Shown here in pieces: positions 8,949 through 18,177 of a stretch of DNA of 64,000 nucleotides. Below the pieces are notes generated by a model, which searched no databases, was not told the origin of the DNA, and was given only the letters and a program-made list of their open reading frames with translations. The DNA comes from Anaerolineaceae bacterium. GTDB taxonomy: Bacteria > Chloroflexota > Anaerolineae > Anaerolineales > Anaerolineaceae. The position numbers and the translations under genes were made by a program. The stretch lies in assembly GCA_018056725.1 (NCBI GenBank), contig JAGPFF010000006.1:1-64000 (forward strand). Direction: 5' to 3'. The stretch's first letter is position 1. Each line of letters opens with the position of its first letter.

Positions 8949-8994
8949 CTCTTCCAGAGGTGACTTCATAGGTAGAAGTTTGCCTCTGGAAGAG
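8949..8994 (+). terminator. Hairpin downstream of the Fe-S subunit gene
   Basis: Perfect 12-bp inverted repeat (8949-8960 with 8983-8994) around a 22-nt loop, without a T-tract. It is the first of two stem-loops between convergent genes. Confidence 0.4.
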
Positions 8995-9018
8995 GAAGAA
9001 TCCTGTCTATAGAAATCA

Positions 9019-9045
9019 AGCGGAGCCTGGCTGCCAGGCTCCGCT
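9019..9045. terminator. Bidirectional terminator between convergent genes
   Basis: Perfect 12-bp G+C-rich stem (AGCGGAGCCTGG, 3-nt loop, then its complement) followed by GCTTTAAAT. It separates the Fe-S subunit gene from the convergent peptidase gene. Confidence 0.65.
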
Positions 9046-9064
9046 GCTTTAAATCTCTCAGTAT

Positions 9065-11524
9065 TTACGGTATGGCATCCACTCTAAAAATACCCACTTC
9101 AGACCAGGGTCCTTTATAGCCTGAAGCGTCGATTGCCCGCACGCGCCAGAAGTACTTTCCATCCGGCAGCTTGAGTGACCAGGAGGTCTCAGGGATGATC
9201 GTGCGATGGAGCACCAGCAGGAAGGTCTTGTCCTTTGCTACCTGCACTTTGTAGGTTACGCCGTTCACCACGGACTGCCAGGCAAGGGTGGGGGTATCCA
9301 GGTTCAGCGTCACCCGGTAGCCTGGAATGGTTAACGCCGGCGGGGTAAGGGCATCCATCGAATTAAACTTCCACACCGGCGACCAGTCGCGCCAGGAGCC
9401 TGACACTTTTGCCCGCATGCGCCAGTAATAGACGTTTGGCGTGGTCAGTGGCACATCATAGACATAACTGGAATCGGTTACTCTGACGTCTTTCAAGAGA
9501 GAGGTGAAGGTACTGGTCGTTGAGAGTTGCAGTTGGTAACGCCCAGCGTTGGGGATGTCACTCCAGTCAAAGGTCACCGTGCTGGTGGTCATCTTCTCAT
9601 TCTTCAGCGGCGAGATCGCCAGTATGGAAAAATTGCTGGCAGTCGATTCACCACCGCCGGGTTCGGGATTGAACACGGTCACCTGGGCATTCCCCGCAGT
9701 GGCAAGATCTGCCGCGCTGATGCTGGCGCTAAGCGTGGTTGGGTTGACGTAGGTTGTCGGTCGGTCGCTGCCATTCCACCGCACCACCGATTCGGGGAAG
9801 AATCCGCTCCCGTTGAGGGTTAGTGAGAAATCAACCGCGCCGGCGTGCTTCAGGGAGGGTGTGAGCAGGCTGATGGTGGGCAGCGGATACTCCGCCGGAC
9901 CAATGAGGGTGAAGCGCATGGCTCCGAAGGAGAGATTGCGCGCGGCTTTGGTTTCTCCGGTAACATCACTCAAAGTAACGAAGCCGGTTTTTCCAGCGTC
10001 AAAAGAATATTCGCCCAGGTTGAGCCATTCATCGTTTAGCGGGAGCTGGTCGCGCACCACTTCCGTCACAGTATCCTTGGCGGAGTGCACCACATAGTTT
10101 GCCTGGGAACTGTCAGCTCCGAAGGTCAGGGTACTTGCTGAACAGGCTTTGCTGAAAGTGCCGTGCGCGGCAATGTAGGCTTCCACTTTGTAGCGCCCGG
10201 CGGCGGGCAGTTCGGGCGTCCAGTCGCCCTGGTTGGCGGAGTCAGCAGCGATTTCCACATTTTCCACCAGATAATTGGGGAAACCGCTGAAGCCACGGAT
10301 GGGGTACCAGCGAGTCTTACAGGGGTTATTGTTGTACTCCGGGGTGAGCGTGGGCTGGCAGACGTAGGTTTGGGTGGAGGTGGAAGCCGGGCAGGAGGGG
10401 GGCTCCTTCGTTGGTCCGTGATAAATGCGCATCCCTTTGAAAGTGTTGCCGTAGGAAGCCAGGGTGGTGCGCGAAGAATAATAGGGATCATTAATGTAAT
10501 AGGTATCTCCGTAATAGCCGGTGGCAACGACAAAATGCTGCCCGTTGCTGAAGGGCACTTCCAGGATGACTGGATAACCACTATCCAGTTCGTAACGCAG
10601 CCGCGCCCAGTCAGCCCCATTTACCCAGGCTACCCAGGTCAATTTATCCGGTGCCATGTTGGCAGCGGTCGACCAGTTGATCAGACAGCCGGCAGCGTAG
10701 CCATTATTTGACTTGAGCCAGTTGTTCATCCCCAGCGGGTCGGTATCAATGCCAAAGTATTTGAACACCATGGCCGTGGATGAAATCGCGCAGCCCTGTT
10801 GGCAAATGGTATATTGCGAGCAGGTGCCCAGAACTTTACTTCCCCAGCGGCTGTCACATTGCGAGTAATACGGCACTTCTGCCGGTAGGGCAGCGGCATC
10901 CGCGGTTTTGGGCACCCCTTTGCTGATTTCGGCAGTGGTTTCCAGGGATTGGATGTCCACCGTGTAGTACACAATGGGGAAGGCTTCGTTATTGGGGTAT
11001 TGGATGCGGGTGTCGGATACCCACTTGATGTCGGCGGTGCCGTCAAAACGGATGGAGGGGTTAAAGGCAGCCGAATCGGTGATCAGGCGGTTTTGAGCGG
11101 TCTTCAAGTCATAAACCCACAATTCGTAGCTTGAGGCGATTTCGTAATCGCTCACCTTTCCATTGACCACGCGCACGTATGCCAGAGTCTTGCCATCCGG
11201 AGACCAGATGGGATTGGTGACCCAGGAGGTATCATCCCCTTCCGCCAGCACCTTAACATCCTTGGAGTCAGCGCGGGTGAGGGTAATGGCAGAGCCGTGC
11301 ATCCCGGGGTCGGCAGCACTGAGGGCGGCAGTATATTTGCCATCGGGTGAGGGCTGCTCAAAACCGGCGATGCTTTCGCCGGGGGTAAAAGGCGCAGGGG
11401 TGGGAGTGGTTTCGCTCCAGTGGGGCAGGGCATTCTGCTGCAGCAGCAACCCGCCGCCTACCAGCAGCACCATCAGCGTCAACAGTAAAAAAGGCAGAAA
11501 TCTTTGCAAAGGAGAAGTTCCCAT
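9065..11524 (-). CDS. Membrane-anchored secreted C39-like peptidase with beta-propeller and carbohydrate-binding-type modules
   Basis: An 819-residue extracellular protein. One N-terminal membrane segment (about 10-30) is followed by a TolB-like propeller part (about 50-200, with WSPDGKTLAYVR-type repeats), a peptidase C39-like domain (about 215-375: Cys in GCAISSTAMVF, His in GQHFVVATGYY, then NDPYY), a golvesin/Xly-like beta domain (about 400-530), an IPT/TIG-like domain (about 545-640) and fibronectin-III-like modules to the end. The cysteine-protease residues look intact, so it may process or bind peptides at the surface. The C-terminal modules closely resemble those of the next gene (shared FWRVRAIDASG). 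The ribosome-binding site is weak. Exact substrates are unknown. Confidence 0.75.
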   Translation of the reverse strand: MGTSPLQRFLPFLLLTLMVLLVGGGLLLQQNALPHWSETTPTPAPFTPGESIAGFEQPSPDGKYTAALSAADPGMHGSAITLTRADSKDVKVLAEGDDTSWVTNPIWSPDGKTLAYVRVVNGKVSDYEIASSYELWVYDLKTAQNRLITDSAAFNPSIRFDGTADIKWVSDTRIQYPNNEAFPIVYYTVDIQSLETTAEISKGVPKTADAAALPAEVPYYSQCDSRWGSKVLGTCSQYTICQQGCAISSTAMVFKYFGIDTDPLGMNNWLKSNNGYAAGCLINWSTAANMAPDKLTWVAWVNGADWARLRYELDSGYPVILEVPFSNGQHFVVATGYYGDTYYINDPYYSSRTTLASYGNTFKGMRIYHGPTKEPPSCPASTSTQTYVCQPTLTPEYNNNPCKTRWYPIRGFSGFPNYLVENVEIAADSANQGDWTPELPAAGRYKVEAYIAAHGTFSKACSASTLTFGADSSQANYVVHSAKDTVTEVVRDQLPLNDEWLNLGEYSFDAGKTGFVTLSDVTGETKAARNLSFGAMRFTLIGPAEYPLPTISLLTPSLKHAGAVDFSLTLNGSGFFPESVVRWNGSDRPTTYVNPTTLSASISAADLATAGNAQVTVFNPEPGGGESTASNFSILAISPLKNEKMTTSTVTFDWSDIPNAGRYQLQLSTTSTFTSLLKDVRVTDSSYVYDVPLTTPNVYYWRMRAKVSGSWRDWSPVWKFNSMDALTPPALTIPGYRVTLNLDTPTLAWQSVVNGVTYKVQVAKDKTFLLVLHRTIIPETSWSLKLPDGKYFWRVRAIDASGYKGPWSEVGIFRVDAIP

Positions 11525-11637
11525 AAGGCATCACCATAAGGATCCCCTGGAAAAAGGGGATTGTCAATAGAAACAGGTGCAAGTTATATGCCATGCATTT
11601 GGGGATCGGTTTGACCTCACCGGCGAGCCTCCGGAAA

Positions 11638-11668
11638 CAAAAAGCCCGGGAGGGTCATCCTCCCGGGC
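11638..11668 (-). terminator. Rho-independent terminator of the second peptidase gene
   Basis: Ten-bp stem GCCCGGGAGG (11644-11653), 5-nt loop and complement (11659-11668). Read on the minus strand it is followed by a T-run, directly after the stop at 11690. Confidence 0.8.
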
Positions 11669-11689
11669 AGGTGAACTTTTGATCAGAGC

Positions 11690-13936
11690 TTACCTTGGCA
11701 GGGCGCTCACTTTTACAATTCTCACTCCAGACCACGGACCTTTGCCGCCGGAAGCATCGATGGCACGCACGCGCCAGAAATACTTGCCATTGGGCAGGGT
11801 TATTATTTGGGTAGATTGATCGGTTTTGAGCTTGGTGACCACGCTGGTGAACGCCAGATCGCGCGCCACCTGAATCTGATACTTCGCGGCGTTGGTCACG
11901 GGTAACCAGGTGAAGGTCACGTCATTGCTGGTCATCACCTCTTTGTGCCCAGGGGTGTCGAGGGCGGGAGCAGTGAGGGGATCCATGGAGGTAAAGCGGT
12001 AAGTCTCAGACCACGAGCCTTTGAGCGTACCAAAGACCGGGCGCACGCGCCAGTAGTAGGTGGTGGCGGGGGTAAGCGGAGTAAGATAGGCGTAATCAGA
12101 GGAGGGAGTGGACACATACAGCAACTGGGTGCTGAAATCGGCTTTGGTGGACAGTTGAATCTTATATTTGGTGGCACCGGGGATATTGCTCCAGTTGAAG
12201 GTCACCAGGCTGGTGGTCAATTCATCATCCATCCGCGGGGTGATGCCATTAATCACGAAGCTCCACGACTGCCCGTCATTCGCATAGGTGACGCCATTCG
12301 GGTTAACCGCACGCACCTGCCAGTAATAGGAGGTGTCGGTGGTCAGATCGATCTGGTCAACACTGGTGGCGGCGCCATTGTCTACCCACGAGCTGCAATC
12401 TTCCTCACTGGTGGTGTCCAAACAATATTCATACGTCACTGCACCGTCGGAGCTATCCCAGCTGAGTGTAACGGTGTCGGTGAGCTGCACATTTTTGTCA
12501 GCGGGGCGGATCTTGCTGAAGTTACCCGGAGCGGCAGGTTGTGTGGAGAAGGACCAGGACGCGCTCTCGCTGCCATTGGCATAGGTGGTGCCTCCCCAAC
12601 CATTCGCCCTCACCTGCCAGTAATAGGTGGTGACGGGCAGCAGATCGGCAAGGTCGACGCTGGTGGAGCCTTCAATGGTGAGCCAGTTGGAGCAGACGCC
12701 GTCATCAGTGGTGTCATAGCAATATTCATACGCGTAGGCGTTGCTGGAAGCCTCCCAGGAAAGAGTGGCGGAGGTGCCGATCCCGCTGGCGCCATCTGCA
12801 GGGCTGATTTTGGCAAAGGCAGTTGGAGCTGGCGGCGGTGCCAGATGAACAATGCTGACGGAAAGCATTTTCATCCCATCATAACTGCCGCCCCAGGGCA
12901 TGGTATAGGTATGACCGGGGTTGTTATCCCAGGTGTCGCGGATGTAGATGGTGGAGCCGTCGTAACCGTAGCCAACGATGGAATGACCGGCAAGGTTGAT
13001 CAGCACCGGGTTTCCACTATCCACTTCAGCCTTGAAGTTTGCCAGAGAAAACCCGCCGCCGATTTTGTTATCCGTGGGCTGATTGAAACAATCCGTAACA
13101 GCATATCCCCTTGCCTGGTAAAACAGTTTTCTGCCGTAGGTTCCATCCAGGTCAGAGATTTCATAGTCGACCATATCTGAACAGGTTAGTTTTGCATTGG
13201 AATTAGTATAGTTATAAAAAGAGGTTGCGCCATCCGTGTTGTCATAAGCGGATTGGCTGGTCTTCATGTAATCGCCAATGGAAGTCCCCCAGGCATGCTG
13301 ACTCCAGCCGTTGGTGATATACGGGTCAATGGCAGTGCTGCCGTATTTCACCCAGTAATCGTTGATCGAGCCACGCGCGGTGAGACCGTCCACGCCTTTT
13401 CTTGAAGCAATCAACGGATTGCTCGGATAGGTGGCGGAACCGTCGTTCCAGGTTGACCAGGAGGTATCGGTAAGCGGCATTACCCCGTTATTGGTGGGAC
13501 CGGTGTAGATATTATCATAGCCGTGCCGGTCGTAATAGGCGGCAATCATCGCCCCGGATACTGCCGAACAGCCGTAAACCCAGCTAAAGGAGGGGAATTT
13601 GGCGAGTACGCCGGAACTGGGCAGGGGTTCGATGGCATCCACCCATGCCGCGTCATGCCCCGCCGGAGGGGTGGGGGAGCCATTGATAATCAATGCGGAA
13701 AGCGCTGTACCGTTCGAAAGTTGCAAATGATTGATAGAAAGATAAGGGCTGACCACCTCAAGATCGGAGGACTCGATGGTGACCGTTCCCCCGGAGGATG
13801 TCTCCACGGGGTCATCCGGCGTCTGATCGCTGGCATACGCGCTGCCACTGAGGTTCAGGGCAAGCGCAGGCAGCATCAGGGCTGCCAGAAGACACGAAAA
13901 AACCTTGCGCAATTTTTCTTCAGTTGAGTAACTCAT
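11690..13936 (-). CDS. Secreted C39-like cysteine peptidase with fibronectin-III-like repeats
   Basis: A 748-residue secreted protein. The signal peptide (about 1-35, ending near AYA) is followed by a papain-like C39 domain: catalytic Cys in VYGCSAVSGAMIAAYYD (about 120-140), His in GHSIVGYGYD and an acidic residue in IRDTWDNNPGHTY. Residues about 375-748 are four tandem fibronectin-III/Ig-like modules with repeated phrases such as YYWQVRA and YYWRVR. The C-terminal pair of modules matches that of the neighbouring 819-residue protein, so the two probably arose by duplication or module exchange. It has its own terminator, so the two genes are separate transcripts. Extracellular peptide processing or adhesion is likely; the substrate is unknown. 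Confidence 0.75.
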   Translation of the reverse strand: MSYSTEEKLRKVFSCLLAALMLPALALNLSGSAYASDQTPDDPVETSSGGTVTIESSDLEVVSPYLSINHLQLSNGTALSALIINGSPTPPAGHDAAWVDAIEPLPSSGVLAKFPSFSWVYGCSAVSGAMIAAYYDRHGYDNIYTGPTNNGVMPLTDTSWSTWNDGSATYPSNPLIASRKGVDGLTARGSINDYWVKYGSTAIDPYITNGWSQHAWGTSIGDYMKTSQSAYDNTDGATSFYNYTNSNAKLTCSDMVDYEISDLDGTYGRKLFYQARGYAVTDCFNQPTDNKIGGGFSLANFKAEVDSGNPVLINLAGHSIVGYGYDGSTIYIRDTWDNNPGHTYTMPWGGSYDGMKMLSVSIVHLAPPPAPTAFAKISPADGASGIGTSATLSWEASSNAYAYEYCYDTTDDGVCSNWLTIEGSTSVDLADLLPVTTYYWQVRANGWGGTTYANGSESASWSFSTQPAAPGNFSKIRPADKNVQLTDTVTLSWDSSDGAVTYEYCLDTTSEEDCSSWVDNGAATSVDQIDLTTDTSYYWQVRAVNPNGVTYANDGQSWSFVINGITPRMDDELTTSLVTFNWSNIPGATKYKIQLSTKADFSTQLLYVSTPSSDYAYLTPLTPATTYYWRVRPVFGTLKGSWSETYRFTSMDPLTAPALDTPGHKEVMTSNDVTFTWLPVTNAAKYQIQVARDLAFTSVVTKLKTDQSTQIITLPNGKYFWRVRAIDASGGKGPWSGVRIVKVSALPR

Positions 13937-14329
13937 TAGGTATCCTCGATGAACAGTGATTTAAGCACGAAGGATTGGGACTTTATCCTTTTCGTGGTGA
14001 ACACGCAGCTGAAACAATCTGAAGGTGAAGATGAGTTTTGGAATTGGAACCTGCCACGGTTTATACACCCCATCTTGATCAATGATCATTCCTGCATCAT
14101 TATCCATTAGAAATCGAAAATGCAACGGATTTTTCTGCTATCCTACAAATTTGTAAGGCGATTTTCACCTGCCAGAATTTTGGCTGTCGTCACCATGAGG
14201 CTGCCTGAATTTGAAGCGCATTGTCTTGATATAATCAAGGCATGAACTCTGACCGGTTATGCCTGAATCTTTCTCTTTTCCAGGCTGACAGGCAGTTCTG
14301 ATCCTCCCATCTTCCTTCAAGGACCTCCA
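13937..14329. other. Intergenic region between divergent genes, no gene seen
   Basis: Divergent spacer with A+T-rich patches. Visible elements are two adjacent TGATCA palindromes (14076-14081 and 14083-14088) and a dyad CTTGAT-ATA-ATCAAG (about 14225-14239) that contains a TATAAT -10 (14230-14235) about 95 nt before the acyl-CoA synthetase start. No RNA gene recognised. Confidence 0.4.
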
Positions 14330-16435
14330 ATGACTTCTTCCCTCACTCCGTTCTTTCATCCTTCCGGCGTGGCGGTAATCGGTGCCTCCGCCAACCCCCG
14401 CAAGTTGAGTTACGGTATCCTACGCAATCTCGTCCAATGCGGATACAAAGGCGGGATTTATCCGGTTAACCCCGCTGCCGCGGAGATCCTGGGCAAGCCT
14501 GTCTGGGCGGATATTTCCGGGGTGCCGGATCCGGTGGAGCTGGCTGAAATTGTGCTGCCGGTGCCAGCCATTCCGGCTGCGTTGGAAGCCTGCGGCAAGC
14601 GTGGCGTGAAGGCGGTGGTTGTCATCTCGGGCGGGTTCAAAGAAGTCGGCGCGGATGGCGAACAGATGGAGCAGCGCTGCCTTGAAATCATCCGCCATTA
14701 CGGCATGCGCATGATCGGACCGAACTGCGTGGGGCTGATGAACCTGCATGCGGGTCTCAACACCACCTTCATCTATGGTCAGCCGGATATTGGCGGGATC
14801 AGTTTTCTGGCACAATCCGGCGCCGCGATGGGTGGGGTGGTGGACACCATGCTGGGGAAAAAGATCGGCTTTTCTCACCTGGTCAGCATGGGCAATGAAG
14901 CCGACGTGACCGAGACTGACCTGATGGAATACCTGGCAGAGGACGACACCACGCGCGTCATCGCTGCCTATGTGGAGCAGATTAAAGACGGGCGCCGTTT
15001 CCTCGAGGTAGCCCGCCGCGTCTCACGCCTCAAGCCCATCGTGCTTCTCAAAGGTGGGCGCACCACTGCCGGCGCGCGCGCCGTTTCTTCCCATACCGGC
15101 TCCCTCGCCGGTTCTTATTCCGCTTATCAGGCTGCCTTCAAACAGGCTGGGGTGATCGAGGCAAAAAGCCTCACCGAACTGTTTGAGGTGGCGATGGCGT
15201 TTGATTTTCAACCCCTGCCGCGCGGAAGGCGCGCGGTGATCATCACCAATGCCGGAGGTCCGGCGGCGCTGGCTTCAGACGCGCTCGCTGCCAACGGTCT
15301 CACGCTTGAAGACCTTGAAGCCCAAACCCGGGCAACCTTGCGCGCCAGGCTAAACCCCAGCGCTCAGGTGGAGAACCCTGTCGACATCCTGGGGGGCGCT
15401 GAACCCCCTGATTATGCCTTGTGTGTGAAAACCTTAATGGGCGACGTTCACGTGGACGCGGTGTTGCCGCTGCTGGTACCCCAGGCGCTGGTCGATACCG
15501 TGGGCGTGGCACGCGCCATTGTGGAGGAAAGCCGCGCTGGCGAGAAAACCGTGCTGGCATGCATCCAGGGGGATGTTTCGGTGAAGGAGGCGCGCCTTGT
15601 GCTGCATGAAAATCGCATCCCCATGTACACCCAGCCGGAATCCTTCGGTGCGGTGCTCAAAGCCATGCTGGATTACCGCGAATGGACGGAACGCCCGCTG
15701 CCGGTGACGACAGTTCCTGCGGGTATCGATCGCCTGGCGGTCGAGAACCGTCTGTGCTCGTCCGGCGGGCGGGAGAGCCTCGGTGAAGTTGACACCCGTC
15801 CGATCCTTGAGGCGTATGGCATCCCTCTGGTGAAGGGGGGATTCGCCGCCAACGCGGAAGAAGCCGCGGCGCTGGCAGAAGAAATCGGCAGCCCGGTGGT
15901 GATGAAAATTGTCTCGCCTGAACTGCTGCATAAATCGGATGTGGGCGGGATCCGCCTCAATTTGAGCGGTCGAGACGCCGTCGCGGGTGCATTCACAGAA
16001 ATGGTGCATGCCATCCATACTGCACGCCCCGATGCCCGCCTGGAAGGGGTAATGGTCGAGAAGATGGCGCCGCGCGGTCAGGAAGTGATCGTTGGCATGC
16101 GCCGCGATCCGGGCTTTGGTCCGCTGATTCTGTTCGGGCTGGGCGGCATTTACGTGGAATTGTTCAAGGATGTTTCCTTCCGGGTTGCCCCGGTCAGTGC
16201 TGCCGAGGCGCGCGCCATGATTCTGGAGACACATGCCGGCAAACTGCTCACCGGGTTCCGCGGGCAACCTGCCGCGGATATTGAAGCCATCGTGGAGGTT
16301 ATCCTGCGGCTCAGCCAGCTTGCCCTCGACTTCCCCCAAATTGAAGAAGCGGAAGTCAACCCGCTGCTCGTTTTCGAAACCGGGCAGGGCGCACTGGCAT
16401 TGGATGGGCGGGTGATTCTGGCACAGAAGAATTAA
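14330..16435 (+). CDS. Acetate/acyl-CoA ligase (ADP-forming), fused alpha-beta subunits
   Basis: A 701-residue ADP-forming acyl-CoA synthetase, which converts acyl-CoA, ADP and phosphate to the acid, CoA and ATP, a substrate-level energy-conserving step in anaerobic fermenters. Domains in order: CoA-binding Rossmann (1-130, GVAVIGASANPRK), succinyl-CoA-ligase-like flavodoxin domains (150-450) and a C-terminal ATP-grasp beta domain (about 485-700). The phosphorylated active-site His255 lies in SSHTGSLAG, matching the His of the archaeal enzyme, and a GFAANAEEA linker starts the beta part. Length fits the fused form. No partner gene is adjacent. Substrate range (acetate, propionate or aryl acids) cannot be set from sequence. 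Confidence 0.92.
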   Translation: MTSSLTPFFHPSGVAVIGASANPRKLSYGILRNLVQCGYKGGIYPVNPAAAEILGKPVWADISGVPDPVELAEIVLPVPAIPAALEACGKRGVKAVVVISGGFKEVGADGEQMEQRCLEIIRHYGMRMIGPNCVGLMNLHAGLNTTFIYGQPDIGGISFLAQSGAAMGGVVDTMLGKKIGFSHLVSMGNEADVTETDLMEYLAEDDTTRVIAAYVEQIKDGRRFLEVARRVSRLKPIVLLKGGRTTAGARAVSSHTGSLAGSYSAYQAAFKQAGVIEAKSLTELFEVAMAFDFQPLPRGRRAVIITNAGGPAALASDALAANGLTLEDLEAQTRATLRARLNPSAQVENPVDILGGAEPPDYALCVKTLMGDVHVDAVLPLLVPQALVDTVGVARAIVEESRAGEKTVLACIQGDVSVKEARLVLHENRIPMYTQPESFGAVLKAMLDYREWTERPLPVTTVPAGIDRLAVENRLCSSGGRESLGEVDTRPILEAYGIPLVKGGFAANAEEAAALAEEIGSPVVMKIVSPELLHKSDVGGIRLNLSGRDAVAGAFTEMVHAIHTARPDARLEGVMVEKMAPRGQEVIVGMRRDPGFGPLILFGLGGIYVELFKDVSFRVAPVSAAEARAMILETHAGKLLTGFRGQPAADIEAIVEVILRLSQLALDFPQIEEAEVNPLLVFETGQGALALDGRVILAQKN

Positions 16436-16524
16436 GAAATTTGTAAGTTATATTCAGGTATTAACAGAGAAAAAAGAAGGGATCTCATATAAAAATCCCC
16501 CCAAGCGTGCTATACTAATTACGA

Positions 16525-16559
16525 CCTTCTGCTGGTTGCCCCCCTCAACCAGTAGAAGG
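16525..16559 (+). promoter_or_regulatory. Long hairpin between acyl-CoA synthetase gene and hsp20
   Basis: Fourteen-bp stem with one G-T pair (16525-16538 with 16546-16559) and a C-rich loop. A -10-like TATACT (about 16511-16516) is just upstream, so an hsp20 transcript could begin with this hairpin and have a 5' leader of about 160 nt. Only TTATT follows, so a terminator role for the upstream gene is possible but weak. Confidence 0.4.
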
Positions 16560-16682
16560 TTATTCAATAACGGGGAAAATTAATCTATTTCTAATACTCC
16601 TCATAGTTTTTTTTAATAATTTCTGCCTATTAATAGGGTTGTAAGATTCAAATCATAAATCTCAACCTTAAAGGAGGTAAAT

Positions 16683-17192
16683 ATGAGCGCTGCAAATTCG
16701 ATTACTCGCCGCCCCAACCGGGCAAACCGGCTTGCCCTCCGACGTGAGGAGGAGAGCCCCATTCTGGCAATCCAGAATGAAATGAACCGCATGTTTGACT
16801 CTTTCTTCGCCGATGATTTTCCGTTCTCGGCAAGCCTGATCACGCGTCCGGCAATGGAATTCTTACCCAAGCTGGATATCAGTGAAACAGAAACGGAATA
16901 CAAAGTTACCGCTGAGCTGCCTGGAATGGATGAAAAGGATATTCAGATCCGTCTGGAAAAGGATACCCTTGTGTTGAGCGGTGAAAAGAAAGCCGAGACC
17001 GAAGAAAAAGAGAAAACCTATCATCGCATCGAACGAAGCTATGGCAGCTTTGAACGGGTCATTCCTTTTGATACGCCGCTGGACGAAGAAAAAGTTAGCG
17101 CGGTATTCAAGAATGGTGTGTTGACGGTGACCTTGCCGAAATCCACCGAGGCAATCCGCAAGACCCGCCAGATTGAGATCAAGAAAGCCTAA
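16683..17192 (+). CDS. Hsp20/alpha-crystallin small heat-shock protein
   Basis: A 169-residue small heat-shock chaperone of the IbpA/Hsp20 family, binding unfolding proteins in the cytoplasm without ATP. The N-terminal arm contains NRMFDSFFADDF, and the alpha-crystallin domain (about 58-160) has the usual PKLDISETETEYKV start, a PGMDEKDIQI segment and NGVLTVTLPK near the end. A strong AAAGGAGGT lies 7 nt before the ATG. It is monocistronic or reads weakly into the methyltransferase gene, whose leader hairpin (17241-17269) would block translation of read-through RNA. No CIRCE element was seen; a long leader with a hairpin leaves room for temperature control of translation, which is speculation. 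Confidence 0.95.
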   Translation: MSAANSITRRPNRANRLALRREEESPILAIQNEMNRMFDSFFADDFPFSASLITRPAMEFLPKLDISETETEYKVTAELPGMDEKDIQIRLEKDTLVLSGEKKAETEEKEKTYHRIERSYGSFERVIPFDTPLDEEKVSAVFKNGVLTVTLPKSTEAIRKTRQIEIKKA

Positions 17193-17237
17193 ACCGATGC
17201 TACGGGTCATCCCCCTGTGTCGGCTCTTCATTGATGA

Positions 17238-17269
17238 TACAATCCTCCCGGAATCCCTCCGGGAGGATT
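17238..17269 (+). promoter_or_regulatory. Extended -10 promoter and RBS-sequestering hairpin
   Basis: TGA-TACAAT extended -10 (17235-17243) precedes a perfect 12-bp hairpin, 17241-17252 with 17258-17269, whose right arm contains the GGGAGG ribosome-binding site of the methyltransferase. RNA started from this promoter (about 17250) would lack most of the left arm and leave the site open; RNA reading through from hsp20 would hide it. Confidence 0.5.
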
Positions 17270-17274
17270 AATGT

Positions 17275-18096
17275 ATGGATCAGGAAAACGATCGTCAAAG
17301 AATGGAAGTTAACCGCCAGTACTGGGAGGAGGCGGTGGCGATTCATGCCCGCTCCGCCTTCTACAACCTGCCGGCGTTTCTGGCGGGCGGGCTCAGTCTG
17401 GATGAGCTGGAACGCGGCGAGGTGGGGGAGGTGGCTGGCAAATCCCTGCTCCACCTGCAATGCCACTTCGGGCTGGATACGCTCTCGTGGGCGCGGCTGG
17501 GGGCAACAGTTACCGGCGTGGATTATGCCGGGCAAGCCATTGCCATGGCGGAGAGCATCGCGGCACAGTGCGGGTTGAATGGGCGCTTCCTTCGCTCCAA
17601 CCTCTATGACCTCCCCGGCGTGCTTTCAGAGACGTTTGATATCGTTTTCACTTCTTACGGCGTGTTGTGCTGGCTGCCCGACCTGACAGAGTGGGCTCGC
17701 ATCGCCGCCTCTTACGTTAAACCTGGCGGCTTTTTCTACCTGGCTGAATTTCATCCCTTCGCCTATGTCTTCGATGATGAAGCCGATCATCTGGTGTATC
17801 GTTACCCCTATTTTGCCCGCGGCGCCCAGCACTGGGATTTTGAGACTACTTACGCGGATAAAGAAACGCCGCTACAAAACCGGGAAGATTTTGAGTGGAC
17901 GTACCGTACAGGCGAGGTGGTTACAGCGCTCATCTCTGCCGGTCTGCGCCTGGAATTTCTCCATGAACACCCGTTCACGGTGTACGATCAGCTGCCCTTC
18001 CTGGAAAAGCAGCCCGGCAACCGGTGGGTTTTCCCGGGCGGAGTGGAGCCCATCCCGTTAATGTTCTCACTCAAAGCCTCAAAACCTGTGGCATGA
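17275..18096 (+). CDS. Class I SAM-dependent methyltransferase
   Basis: A 273-residue soluble methyltransferase of the UbiE/Methyltransf_11 type. Motif I is LHLQCHFGLDTLSWARLGA (about 60-78), motif II/post-I is VTGVDYAGQAI (about 80-90), and the FDIVFTSYGVLCWLPDL segment (about 120-136) holds motif IV. The second half is aromatic-rich and probably forms the substrate pocket. The start at 17275 is fixed by GGGAGG 8 nt upstream; a nearby ATG at 17271 is out of frame. Close relatives are annotated only as class I SAM methyltransferases. The substrate (small molecule or other) is unknown, and the neighbours give no pathway hint. Confidence 0.85.
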   Translation: MDQENDRQRMEVNRQYWEEAVAIHARSAFYNLPAFLAGGLSLDELERGEVGEVAGKSLLHLQCHFGLDTLSWARLGATVTGVDYAGQAIAMAESIAAQCGLNGRFLRSNLYDLPGVLSETFDIVFTSYGVLCWLPDLTEWARIAASYVKPGGFFYLAEFHPFAYVFDDEADHLVYRYPYFARGAQHWDFETTYADKETPLQNREDFEWTYRTGEVVTALISAGLRLEFLHEHPFTVYDQLPFLEKQPGNRWVFPGGVEPIPLMFSLKASKPVA

Positions 18097-18177
18097 GGAC
18101 GGGTTGGGTCAAAAGCGGCACCGGAGGGTTCCTCCGGCGCGGTGTGGCTTGGATTTTAGACGGGGTAGAAACCGGGG

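Noticed and set aside
11945-13180. Long plus-strand frame (411 aa) opposite the second C39-like peptidase gene
   Set aside because: It is the antisense shadow of a well-supported secreted protein, its product is Gly/Arg-rich and low in structure, and no ribosome-binding site precedes it.
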